64,000 nt of DNA from positions 24,312-88,311 of the forward strand of contig CAZRES010000001.1 in the NCBI GenBank assembly GCA_964598885.1, given 5' to 3'. The stretch comes from SURF-33 sp964598885. GTDB lineage: Bacteria > Desulfobacterota > Desulfobacteria > Desulfobacterales > Desulfosalsimonadaceae. Position 1 is the stretch's first letter. Each line of letters begins with the position of its first letter. Shown one piece after another: positions 35,475 to 43,597 of this stretch. The notes beneath the pieces are model-generated. The model searched no databases, was not told the DNA's origin, and saw only the letters and a list, made by a program, of their open reading frames with translations. A program made the position numbers and the translations under genes.

Positions 35475-36113
35475 CTATTCCAGGATTTTTGAGTCCGGGT
35501 GCTTTTCTTTCCAATCCTCCCATTCGGTATCGGTGGAAGACATTTTCGGCAGCCAGCGTTCGTACAAGGGCCCCTGGATTCCCATGAGCCCCTTGCGATA
35601 CGGGTACCACATGGTATTGGTTTCCCGGTCATAGAGTACAAACACGTTGTCGTATGTCCATCCCGAGGGCGCGATTGTCAGGGGACGGTCGTCAATCCGG
35701 CGGCTGTACACAGCCGCTAAATCCGCCAGCGGTCAGTATCCGACCGCAATCGGCACATCGCCCAGAAAGGTGTTTGCGATTTCATGCCGGCTCAGTTTCC
35801 GGACCGAATAAGCATGGGCTTCCTGTTCGTTGGCGATGCCGATGACCCTTTCAGATGCCGGCATGGATGATGTTTCCGTGGACAGGTCATCGTTGTCAAG
35901 CGGCGTGAAGGCATTGCGCCCGAGTCCGTATTGAAACCCGTCCGCCTTGAATCCCAGTTCCTTTGCCTGGGAAATGTCCCATTGTTCACCGGTCTGGTCA
36001 CGGATGGCGGCCGGTCCGTCCGAGTTCGATCCCCGGGAACAGGCGAACAAACCAGTTACGACAAGAAACAGGCAAAGCCCCATAAGGACTTTGAAATTAT
36101 TTTTGTTCGGCAT
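35475..36113 (-). CDS. DUF3179 lipoprotein, probable selenoprotein (in-frame TGA at 35733-35735)
   Basis: Two open segments in one frame, separated by a single TGA, together encode 212 residues. The N-terminus is a lipoprotein signal (lipobox LFAC, Cys near 25). The C-terminal part (PSGWTYDNVFVLYDRETNTMW, WEDWKEKHPDSKIL) matches DUF3179. The TGA falls at residue 127 in VGY-U-PLADLA, where the family usually has its conserved Y-C-P-L-C. Directly after it, at 35700-35717, a 7-bp stem with a 4-base loop is placed 16-33 bases downstream of the TGA, as expected for a bacterial SECIS. The alternative is a nonsense pseudogene. Start supported by AAGGA. Function of the family is unknown. Confidence 0.75.
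35700..35717 (-). promoter_or_regulatory. SECIS-like hairpin after the in-frame TGA
   Basis: Minus-strand stem GCGGCUG / CAGCCGC (35711-35717 with 35700-35706) enclosing UGUA. It begins 16 bases after the UGA and has a G next to the apical loop, which resembles bacterial selenocysteine insertion elements recognised by SelB. Confidence 0.55.
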
Positions 36114-36158
36114 ATTTCGTATCCTTTAAACCTAAATGGAATATCGTGTGCCCGTTTT

Positions 36159-36797
36159 TCAGGAAATCGGCTTGAGAATGGCCCGGGCCGGTGCGCCCTC
36201 CCCATTGAAAATTTTTATGGGCAGGCATATCATGTCGTAATTTCCGGGATTCACTCCGCCAAGGTATAAACCCTCAATTACCCATATGCCCGCCTCGAGC
36301 AGATTGTAATGCACTTCGGTTTCATTACGGCCGTATCCGCTGACCGACAGGTAATCGACTCCCACTGTCCGGACCCCCATTTCGGCCAGATATGCTGCCG
36401 CCTCGGTGGAAAGATAGACAAAATCGGACATAAACGACTTTTCTGTCCAGTTTTGATCTGAATTCCGGGTTTTAAATAATATCCTCTCCCCGGGTATAAT
36501 CCGGTTTGCGGTCAGGGTTTCGGCAGATATCGATTCTCTTTCCGCCGTTTCGATCACCCGGGCCTGTCCGATCAGTGCGTCAAAAGGAACTGCATCAATA
36601 CCCGTGCCATTGCGGATAAAATGAAGGGGGGCATCCATATGGGTCCCGGAATGAACGCTCATTTCCATTTTGGACAAATTGGCCTTGTCCCCACGGTCCA
36701 TATCCGATACCCGCTCGATGGAAACCGGCGGGTCTCCCGGCCAGTGCGCCATCCCCGAGCGCAGGGAAACGGAAATGTCGATCCATTCAGATGCCAT
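36159..36797 (-). CDS. Cyclase-family metal-dependent hydrolase (kynurenine formamidase-like)
   Basis: 212 residues of the cyclase/formamidase fold. The metal-site signature SVHSGTHMDAPLHF (HxGTHxDxPxH) is intact near residue 50, and the family's later His/Glu site lies in YLSVSGYGRNETEVHYNLLEAG. The N-terminus IDISVSLRSGMAHWPGDPP is typical. Members hydrolyse formylkynurenine, isatin or cyclic amides; the context gives no tryptophan-degradation genes, so the substrate is open. It is in the same-strand series with the DUF547 gene, 12 bases upstream. Confidence 0.87.
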   Translation of the reverse strand: MASEWIDISVSLRSGMAHWPGDPPVSIERVSDMDRGDKANLSKMEMSVHSGTHMDAPLHFIRNGTGIDAVPFDALIGQARVIETAERESISAETLTANRIIPGERILFKTRNSDQNWTEKSFMSDFVYLSTEAAAYLAEMGVRTVGVDYLSVSGYGRNETEVHYNLLEAGIWVIEGLYLGGVNPGNYDMICLPIKIFNGEGAPARAILKPIS

Positions 36798-36809
36798 TTT
36801 TAATGTCGT

Positions 36810-37637
36810 TCAAGGTTCGTTCAGACTCCAGTCGTATTCATACTCAACATCACCGGTAAACGCCCGAAGACGGTTTGCCAAGTGAGGATCGACATATTTT
36901 GAAAGATGTTTCAGCACCCCGTTTACCGATCCGTTAAAATCTTCCTGGAACCAGTCGTAAATGGAAGAAACCACTAACGTGTCATCGTTTTGGAATCGCG
37001 CGCCGCGGGGATGATTGATATGGTCCCGAGCCCCTTTTTCAAGGAGTTCTTCCGTATTCTGGACCGTAAAAGGTACATTTTGAAGATCGGGGCATCCGAT
37101 GCTGGCGCAGTTGACTGCGTAATGGATCCGGTTGTCTTCCCAGATCGGTCGAAGGATGCGGTGCTCGATATCGTCAAGCGTAAGCGCTATCCCTTCTATG
37201 GACAAAAGTTCGGCTTTCCATGGTCCTGTGGTGAACCATCCGGAAAGGTCGATATCCCGGATGCTGTCAACCGGATAATGGTCCAGTATGACCTTTACTG
37301 TAAGGGCATTGTAGGCATTTATCCAGAACGCCTTCTGCTCGGCCCGGTTCAGATTGCTTACCGGCACTTTCTGCAATCTGTCCAAGTAGTTATCCAATCG
37401 ATCTTTGTCTTCGGTCGTCACAGCATCATAGGACACCAGGTGGACGCCGGAGGGGTGGTCGGTGATCAGATATTTCTGCAGAAACTCCGCCCAGGGCCCA
37501 TGATCAATCCGCTTTTCATTTTCGGCATCATGCTGCTGCCACCTGGCCCAGAGTTCCGCCTTGGGAGCTGCAAAAGCTGAGGGGTTAAAAAAAATGAAGC
37601 AGAGTAAAGCGACCAGCAGTACCGACACGCATTTCAT
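36810..37637 (-). CDS. DUF547 domain protein, exported
   Basis: 275 residues with a cleavable signal peptide (MKCVSVLLVALLCFIFFNPSAFA, cut near AFA/AP). The rest is DUF547: AEQKAFWINAYNALTVKVIL, DIEHRILRP, INCASIGCPDL-type motif (VNCASIGCPDLQN) and a C-terminal WFQEDFNGS segment. The function of DUF547 is not known; the conserved Cys, Asn and His suggest a papain-like or transglutaminase-like fold. A second DUF547 domain is fused to the GH15 protein at 43598-46264. AAAGGTG precedes the ATG. Confidence 0.87.
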   Translation of the reverse strand: MKCVSVLLVALLCFIFFNPSAFAAPKAELWARWQQHDAENEKRIDHGPWAEFLQKYLITDHPSGVHLVSYDAVTTEDKDRLDNYLDRLQKVPVSNLNRAEQKAFWINAYNALTVKVILDHYPVDSIRDIDLSGWFTTGPWKAELLSIEGIALTLDDIEHRILRPIWEDNRIHYAVNCASIGCPDLQNVPFTVQNTEELLEKGARDHINHPRGARFQNDDTLVVSSIYDWFQEDFNGSVNGVLKHLSKYVDPHLANRLRAFTGDVEYEYDWSLNEP

Positions 37638-37664
37638 TTTTTATTCACCTTTTTAAAATCGATC

Positions 37665-38489
37665 TCAACCCCCGGTCGCAAAGCCGGGATACAACATCAT
37701 TCCGCCGTCGACCACCAGGGTGGTGCCGTGGACATAATCGGATTCATCCGAGGCAAGCCATACTGCCACCGCACCGATGTCCCGGGTATCGCCCACCCGG
37801 TTCCAGGGGATAAGTTTGAGCAGCTCGCTTTCGGCTTCCGGCGTTTCCCACGCCGCCTGATTGATCGAGGTTTTTATCGCCCCGGGCGCGATGCTGTTGA
37901 CCCGGATCCGATCCGCGGCCACTTCCTGGGCCAGGCTCTTCATCAAAAGCATCAACCCACCCTTGGCGGCCGCATAGTTGGCATGTCCGGCCCACGGGAT
38001 CGTCTCGTGAACAGAGGAGATGAAGATGATTTTTCCGGCAGTGATCGATCCCTCGGGGATCCCTCTTTTCTTGAATCCGCGCACCGCTTCCCTGGCGCAG
38101 AGAAAAGCGCCGGTCAAGTTGACGTCGATCACCTTCCGCCAGTCCGTCAGGGTCATTTCTTGAAAGACAGCATCCTTTTGAATTCCGGCATTGTTCACCA
38201 GAATATCCACGGCCCCCAGTTCCCTGGTCGCCTTATCGAACATGTGTTGGACCTGATTTTCGTCGCTGACATCGGCTTCAATGGCGATGGCCCGAACATG
38301 TTTCCGGCGGATTTCATCAACGAGTTTATGGGCCGCTTTCCCATCCCCGATAAAGTTTATGACCACATCCGCTTCTTCTTCAGCCATGGACAAGGCAATC
38401 CCCCTGCCGATTCCTGTAGACGCGCCGGTAATCAACGCCACCTGGTTCTTCAACCTGCCGACACAGGCCAGCTTGCTGACAGCTGCCAT
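37665..38489 (-). CDS. Short-chain dehydrogenase (glucose 1-dehydrogenase-like)
   Basis: 274 residues of classical SDR: nucleotide-binding TGASTGIGRG, NNAG, catalytic Ser in FISSVHE and the YxxxK pair in NYAAAKGG, then PGAIKT and a C-terminal VVDGGMMLYPGFA very close to bacterial glucose 1-dehydrogenases. It would oxidise a sugar, probably glucose to gluconolactone with NAD(P). This fits the nearby glucosidase, GH15 protein and 6-phosphogluconate dehydrogenase. The ATG has an AGAGGTG site. The first ~12 residues before RLKNQVALITG are extra. Confidence 0.86.
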   Translation of the reverse strand: MAAVSKLACVGRLKNQVALITGASTGIGRGIALSMAEEEADVVINFIGDGKAAHKLVDEIRRKHVRAIAIEADVSDENQVQHMFDKATRELGAVDILVNNAGIQKDAVFQEMTLTDWRKVIDVNLTGAFLCAREAVRGFKKRGIPEGSITAGKIIFISSVHETIPWAGHANYAAAKGGLMLLMKSLAQEVAADRIRVNSIAPGAIKTSINQAAWETPEAESELLKLIPWNRVGDTRDIGAVAVWLASDESDYVHGTTLVVDGGMMLYPGFATGG

Positions 38490-38578
38490 ACTGCACCTCT
38501 TTCGTCTGGTGCCAAACTTATACCAATCCGACCCTGTGGGAAGATCAAGGTCGAAGCACTATAAAAACCGGGAGACAG

Positions 38579-38614
38579 GCGCCCGGTCCTGCAATGGAGG
38601 ACAGAACCGGGCGC
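38579..38614. terminator. Terminator-like hairpin after the cytochrome P460-like gene
   Basis: Outer stem GCGCCCG/CGGGCGC with an inner GTCCT/AGGAC stem and a 7-base loop. It lies ~20 bases after the stop of the minus-strand cytochrome gene. The better T-rich tract follows on the plus strand (CTTTTTCTTT), while on the minus strand T's occur only after ~10 bases. Confidence 0.55.
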
Positions 38615-38635
38615 TGCTTTTTCTTTAGGGTACTG

Positions 38636-39127
38636 CTATTTAGGCTGTGAAAAAATCATATCTTTGGGGGCCGCGTTATGGCACTGGATGCAGCTGTCGA
38701 CTTTTCCGGATGTCGCAACTGAACCATCCGGGCCGTATTTCGCCCAGAACCAGTCCCCGCCCTCGGGATTGTAGCCCTTTTTCTTGTACATCGGGGTAAT
38801 GGCCATCAAATCCTTCTGGTTTTTACCGTAATTTTCCTTGACCAGAATGGCGCCGTCGGGCATCGGCTCGCCCGCGTTGGCGGCCTTTATGGCGATATCG
38901 TTGGCATACAGCTTCAGATAGGCTCCGTGGGGACTTTTCCCCGGATACATACCCTCATACCCCGGGAAAAAATCCCATTGCGTATAAGGGTGAGTTTCTG
39001 TGATATACGTCCAGAACCCTTCGGCTTCGGCAGGCGGCATCTCCTTGTCCTGCCCGGCTTGCGGTCCGGCGGAGACAAACAATATACCAATAAGCATGAT
39101 AAATCCAATCAAATAAACCTTTTTCAT
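38636..39127 (-). CDS. Cytochrome P460-family protein, exported
   Basis: 163 residues from the ATG at 39127, which follows AAAGGAGG; signal peptide at residues 1-22. The body has the P460 fold features WTYITETHPYTQWDFFPGYEGMYPG and YKKKGYNPEGGDWFWAKY, ending with one haem-binding site CIQCH. True P460 enzymes oxidise hydroxylamine or bind NO through a Lys- or Tyr-crosslinked haem; whether that crosslink exists here cannot be seen. It is encoded with a cytochrome c and a flavocytochrome, in one same-strand set. Confidence 0.83.
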   Translation of the reverse strand: MKKVYLIGFIMLIGILFVSAGPQAGQDKEMPPAEAEGFWTYITETHPYTQWDFFPGYEGMYPGKSPHGAYLKLYANDIAIKAANAGEPMPDGAILVKENYGKNQKDLMAITPMYKKKGYNPEGGDWFWAKYGPDGSVATSGKVDSCIQCHNAAPKDMIFSQPK

Positions 39128-39176
39128 GAAAACCTCCTTTTTCCGATTCATTCGGTTTGATTATAAAGACTCGAAG

Positions 39177-39539
39177 TCACAGAGTCTTCAGGTATTCCAG
39201 GATCGTATCGATTTCCCGTTTGCTCAACTTGTCCCTGAATGACGGCATGTTCTCATACGGGTCGGTGATCTGATGCCGGACATTTTCCGCGTTGACCGAC
39301 CGGCCGCTTCTGGGAAGGCTCTTCCGGTCGAAAAGTCCCTCCAGTCCAGGGCCGATCTTCGTTTTTCGGCTGTCCGGGAAATGACACTGGACGCATCCGG
39401 CTTCATTAAACAGTTGAGCGCCGCGGGTAGACGGGGCCTCTCCCGTAACAAAGGTCCGGACCCCCGCCAGGAGTATGATAACAACCCCAAGAATTCCGAT
39501 CACCGCGAAAGTGGCATGCTTCAGCTTGACTTTACGCAT
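39177..39539 (-). CDS. Membrane-anchored monohaem cytochrome c
   Basis: 120 residues: an N-terminal helix (about 10-28, uncleaved anchor or signal), then a class I cytochrome c domain with haem site CVQCH in FNEAGCVQCHFPD, a KIGPGLEGLF loop and the distal Met in ENMPSFRD. It would carry electrons on the outer face of the membrane. It lies 22 bases after the flavocytochrome gene and 50 bases before the P460-like gene, with a GAGGAG site, suggesting one electron-transfer operon. Confidence 0.88.
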   Translation of the reverse strand: MRKVKLKHATFAVIGILGVVIILLAGVRTFVTGEAPSTRGAQLFNEAGCVQCHFPDSRKTKIGPGLEGLFDRKSLPRSGRSVNAENVRHQITDPYENMPSFRDKLSKREIDTILEYLKTL

Positions 39540-39560
39540 CAGGCGTTGCTCCTCTTTTGT

Positions 39561-40880
39561 TCAATCCAGAAAGGAAAAGATTTCCACCCGTATCTGGTGG
39601 TGGGAAACTCCCCTTTCCCGGAGTGCGGTTATGACCCCCGTGATCAACGGGGGCGGCCCGCACACATAAAATGTTTTGCTCGACAGATCTTGACCGCAGT
39701 AGCGGGAAATCTTTTCCCCATCGATGATCCCCCGCTCCCCGGTCCAGCCTTCACCGGGTTGCGACAGCACATGCACTACTTTCAATCCGGGATTTCCTCC
39801 TTCAGCGATTTCATCGAGCTCACGGCGGAAGACGATACTGCCGGTATCCGGGTTCCCATATAACAGAAGGACCGAGCGTGTATCTTTAATGTCGCGCATA
39901 TGCCGGAGCATGCTCATCAGGGGCGTTATCCCGATTCCACCGGCCGCAAAAACAAGATCCGTCTCTTCCGGGTGCAGAACATAGGAAAAACGCCCGAACG
40001 GCGCATGCACGGCCGCTTTATCCCCGGGCCGGGTCTGCTTTATCGTGGCGGTAAAATCCCCCAGTGATTTTATCGTTGAAGTGACATAATCTTTGTTTGC
40101 GGGACTTGAGGAAATGGTCCAGTGATGTTCTTCCACCGGCAGGCCTCGGTTTCGGTAAAACGTAATAAATTGGAACTGCCCCGGTAAATAATCATACACC
40201 GGTTGTCCTTCCGGCGGCGCCAGTTTGATCGTATGCACATCCGGGGCTTCTTCCTGAACCTCCGTAACCTGCCAGGGGCGGCGCTTGAGCAGGATCGGCC
40301 GGACGATGCGGTGTAAGATGAAAACGCCGACGGCCACGATCAGAACGACAATCCAGAGCCCCTGCATGGAAGTCCGCTGCAGATCGCTTCCCACCACAAA
40401 GGAATGGACAAATATGAACACAAGAATGACCGGCCCGAGAATATCATGCAACAGCCGCCAGGTTTCGAATTTTATATTCAGTTTGAGCTGATACCAGCTC
40501 AGGCCGACATTGATCAGCAGAATCAGCAGGGCGATTTTTCCGACCCAGATATACCAGGGCTGATCAAGGGAGATGAGCAGATCCGGGTTTCCGGAGGCGA
40601 TGGAGAGCAGGACGGGATGCAGCACCAAAAGCACTGCCGCGGTTATTCCCGTATACTTGTGGAACCGGAGGAGAATATCAAGACCGAATGGCCGTTCGAT
40701 CCACTTGATGCGGGCTCCTATCAGGACTTGAAGCATAATGATCATGAAGGCGGCAAGGGCGGAATTTCGCCCCAGGTCATAGATAAACCCCTCGGCCAGA
40801 CCGCCGTGGACCGTCACCATCAGGACGGGAACCAATACGATTAAGATATACAGAAGTATCCGCAGTACGGAATTAAACAT
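39561..40880 (-). CDS. Ferric-reductase-like flavocytochrome (FRD/NOX family)
   Basis: 439 residues. The N-terminal half has about six helices of the ferric-reductase transmembrane domain, with His-bearing segments such as RFHKYTGITAAVLLVLHPVLL that can bind two b haems. The C-terminal half is a ferredoxin-NADP reductase unit: FAD site (HHWTISSSP), and pyridine site GGIGITPLMSML, LYGNPDTG, FYVCGPPPLI. It would pass electrons between NAD(P)H and the membrane or periplasmic acceptors; with the two cytochromes downstream it may form a small respiratory or detoxifying chain. GGGAG precedes the ATG. Confidence 0.88.
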   Translation of the reverse strand: MFNSVLRILLYILIVLVPVLMVTVHGGLAEGFIYDLGRNSALAAFMIIMLQVLIGARIKWIERPFGLDILLRFHKYTGITAAVLLVLHPVLLSIASGNPDLLISLDQPWYIWVGKIALLILLINVGLSWYQLKLNIKFETWRLLHDILGPVILVFIFVHSFVVGSDLQRTSMQGLWIVVLIVAVGVFILHRIVRPILLKRRPWQVTEVQEEAPDVHTIKLAPPEGQPVYDYLPGQFQFITFYRNRGLPVEEHHWTISSSPANKDYVTSTIKSLGDFTATIKQTRPGDKAAVHAPFGRFSYVLHPEETDLVFAAGGIGITPLMSMLRHMRDIKDTRSVLLLYGNPDTGSIVFRRELDEIAEGGNPGLKVVHVLSQPGEGWTGERGIIDGEKISRYCGQDLSSKTFYVCGPPPLITGVITALRERGVSHHQIRVEIFSFLD

Positions 40881-41379
40881 GACTGCTCCCTTAGACCGCT
40901 AAATGCCATTGTCTGGTTGGATTTTGCTGTTTTCCATACACTTTAGAAAAGATGGGGATATTCGCATATAGGGGAAAACCCGTAATTTCTTTCCAGAATA
41001 TATGTAGATGGTCCTTCAGCAATCCATTGGACCGCAGTGCACAAGCGTCCAGGGTTAAAAATAGGTATTATGATGCATTTTATCCTCTTGAATTTTTTAT
41101 ACTGGTCAAGATCGGCTTGCTGGGATTTTTTATGGGTAGTGCACAACCGGGCCTGACGGATCTAGGAAACAGCCGGTAAATCCTTTGATTATAACAGGTC
41201 TTTGAATCAGTGCCGTTGCAAGGGAAAAAAGAAAATACCTGACAGAATACCACGCAATGAGTTATAAATGGCGGCACGGATCGTGGGGACAACGCGGAAA
41301 TATTGCGTTCGCAGTATCATCGAGATTGACGCCCAAAGTCACAAGTGATTGATAATTATACCGGAAAAAAGGAAGGCAG
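40881..41379. other. Divergent intergenic region (flavocytochrome / TVP38-reductase fusion)
   Basis: About 500 bases with short open frames only; none has a ribosome site or recognisable protein. At the right end TTGACG (41326-41331), then TTGATA after 17 bases, could be the plus-strand promoter just ahead of the 41380 start. I see no RNA gene. Confidence 0.5.
41326..41354 (+). promoter_or_regulatory. Possible promoter of the TVP38-reductase fusion gene
   Basis: TTGACG and TTGATA separated by 17 bases. The leader would be only about 20 bases, ending in the AAAAGGAAGG ribosome site. Confidence 0.4.
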
Positions 41380-43542
41380 ATGAACTCCCAGGTACAAAAA
41401 AAGAAGTCAAACTGGAGCAAGTGGATCATTGTCGGGGGCATCGCCGCCCTGGTCGCTTTGTTTTTCGCCCTGGATCTGCAGCAATACTTCACCCTGGCGA
41501 CGCTCAAGAGCAAACAGGCGGCCCTGATGGATTATTACGATGCCCACACCCTCCTGACCATCGGGATTTACATGGCCATCTACATCGTTGTAACCGCGCT
41601 GTCCCTGCCGGGGGCCGCGGTCATGACCCTGGCCGGCGGGGCCATCTTCGGGCTGGTCATCGGAACGGTGGTGGTCTCGTTTGCCAGCAGCATCGGCGCC
41701 ACCCTGGCCTTTCTGGTCGCCCGGTTTCTGCTAAAGGACTATGTCCAGACACGGTTTAAGGAAAAGCTTCAAGCCATCAACAAGGGAATTGAAAAAGACG
41801 GAATGTTCTATCTGTTCACCCTGCGGCTGGTGCCGGTATTCCCGTTTTTCGTCATCAACCTGGCCATGGCGCTTACACCGATTAAAACCGCGATGTTTTA
41901 TGTCGTCAGCCAGATCGGCATGCTGCCGGGCACCATCGTCTACGTCAATGCCGGCACCCAGCTGGCCCAGGTAAAATCAACCGGTGATATCCTGTCCCCA
42001 GGGCTTATCTTTTCGTTTGCGTTGCTGGGTCTTTTCCCCTGGATTGCCCGAACCATTACCGGATTCATCAAAAGGAGGCGCGTCATGGCCGCATACAGAA
42101 AACCAAAATCAGTTGATTACAACCTGGTGGTCATCGGAGCCGGATCCGCCGGCCTGGTCACCGCTTACATCGCCGCAACCGTCAAGGCCAAGGTCGCCCT
42201 GATCGAAAAACACAAAATGGGAGGGGACTGCCTGAACACGGGCTGCGTGCCCAGCAAATCGCTGATCCGAAGCGCCAAAATCCTGCACTACACCAAGCGG
42301 GCCGGGGACTTCGGCTTTACGAACGCAAACGCGGACTACGAATTTGTCGATATCATGGATCGGGTGAAGGGCATTATCAAAAAGATTGAACCACATGATT
42401 CCGTGGAACGCTACACCGGACTCGGGGTCGACTGCTACACGGGCGAGGCCAGGATCGAAACGCCCTATGAAGTCACCGTCGACGGCAAAACACTGACCAC
42501 CCGGAGCATCGTGGTGGCCACCGGCGCCCGTCCCTTTGTTCCGCCGATTCCGGGCCTGGACCAGGTTGATTACCTGACGTCGGATACCGTCTGGAACCTG
42601 ACCCAACTGCCGCCGCGCCTGGTGGTGCTCGGCGGCGGTCCCATCGGATGCGAATTGTCCCAGGCCTTTTCCCGTCTCGGCTCCCATGTTTCCCAGGTGG
42701 AAATGGGCCCGCAGATCATGGGGCGCGAGGATCCGGATGTCGCCGAATTTATTCGCAAGCGGTTCGAATCGGAAGGGGTTGCCGTTCTCACGAAGCACAA
42801 GGCAAAGGCGGTCGAGGTCGAAAACGGGGAAAATACCCTGATCTGCGAACACAACGGACAGGATGTCCGGATACCTTTTGACAAAATCCTGGTGGCTGTC
42901 GGTCGAAAGGCCAATACCAAGGGCTTCGGCCTGGCGGATATCGGCGTTACACTGGACGCAGACGGTACGATCACAACGGACGAATACCTCCGGACCCGGG
43001 TCCCCAATATTTTCTGCGCAGGCGACGTGGCCGGACCGTACCAGTTTACTCACACCGCTTCCCACCAGGCCTGGTTTGCAGCCGTAAACGCCCTTTTCGG
43101 ACGATTTAAAAAATTCAAGGTGGACTATCGGGTCATTCCGTGGACGACCTTTACTGATCCGGAAGTGGCCCGGGTGGGAATAAACGAAACCGAGGCAAAG
43201 GAAAAAGGCATCGACCATCAAGTGACGCGTTTTCAGATGAAGGAACTGGATCGCGCCATTGCCGAATCCGAGGACCAGGGATTCATCAAGGTGCTGACCC
43301 GGGGCAAAACCGACAAGATTTTAGGCGTCACCATTGTCGGCGCCCACGCCGGCGATCTGGTCTCCGAATATGTTCTGGCCATGAAGCACGGTCTGGGCTT
43401 AAACAAGATTCTGGGCACCATTCATGTCTATCCCACTCTTGCCGAAGCCAACAAATCCGCTGCCGGAGAATGGAAAAAGGCCAATGCCCCCGGAAAACTG
43501 CTTTACTGGATCGGACGATGGTTTCAGTGGGTGCGTTCCTGA
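41380..43542 (+). CDS. TVP38/DedA-like membrane domain fused to flavin disulfide reductase
   Basis: 720 residues. Residues 1-230 are a TVP38/TMEM64-type domain (SLPGAAVMTLAGGAIFG, RLVPVFPFFVINLAMALT). From about 245 onward is a complete class I pyridine nucleotide-disulfide oxidoreductase: GAGSAGLV, redox pair in GGDCLNTGCVPSK, second nucleotide site GGGPIGCELSQAF, CAGDVAGPYQFTH and dimer-interface VYPTLAE. MerA-type CC tail is absent, so mercuric reduction is not indicated. The frame may couple a quinone or lipid function in the membrane to NAD(P)H oxidation. Such fusions are known in several phyla. AAAGGAAGG supports the ATG. Confidence 0.88.
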   Translation: MNSQVQKKKSNWSKWIIVGGIAALVALFFALDLQQYFTLATLKSKQAALMDYYDAHTLLTIGIYMAIYIVVTALSLPGAAVMTLAGGAIFGLVIGTVVVSFASSIGATLAFLVARFLLKDYVQTRFKEKLQAINKGIEKDGMFYLFTLRLVPVFPFFVINLAMALTPIKTAMFYVVSQIGMLPGTIVYVNAGTQLAQVKSTGDILSPGLIFSFALLGLFPWIARTITGFIKRRRVMAAYRKPKSVDYNLVVIGAGSAGLVTAYIAATVKAKVALIEKHKMGGDCLNTGCVPSKSLIRSAKILHYTKRAGDFGFTNANADYEFVDIMDRVKGIIKKIEPHDSVERYTGLGVDCYTGEARIETPYEVTVDGKTLTTRSIVVATGARPFVPPIPGLDQVDYLTSDTVWNLTQLPPRLVVLGGGPIGCELSQAFSRLGSHVSQVEMGPQIMGREDPDVAEFIRKRFESEGVAVLTKHKAKAVEVENGENTLICEHNGQDVRIPFDKILVAVGRKANTKGFGLADIGVTLDADGTITTDEYLRTRVPNIFCAGDVAGPYQFTHTASHQAWFAAVNALFGRFKKFKVDYRVIPWTTFTDPEVARVGINETEAKEKGIDHQVTRFQMKELDRAIAESEDQGFIKVLTRGKTDKILGVTIVGAHAGDLVSEYVLAMKHGLGLNKILGTIHVYPTLAEANKSAAGEWKKANAPGKLLYWIGRWFQWVRS

Positions 43543-43597
43543 GGAAAAAATAAGAAACAAACAAGAAGATGCTATGGTCCGCTAACCGCCAGGCATT

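Noticed and set aside
35380..35610. N-terminal extension of 6-phosphogluconate dehydrogenase
   Set aside because: The 77 extra residues overlap the DUF3179 gene in another frame and precede a well-supported ATG with a ribosome site at 35379.
35733..36113. DUF3179 gene as a plain nonsense pseudogene
   Set aside because: The single in-frame TGA falls exactly at the family's conserved Cys, the downstream frame is intact, and a SECIS-like hairpin follows; selenocysteine explains this better, though it is not proven.
40952..41292. Small open frames in the divergent region at 41 kb
   Set aside because: No ribosome sites or family resemblance; both strands give comparably weak frames.
42109..43221. 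370-codon open frame on the minus strand
   Set aside because: Antisense shadow of the flavin disulfide reductase domain.
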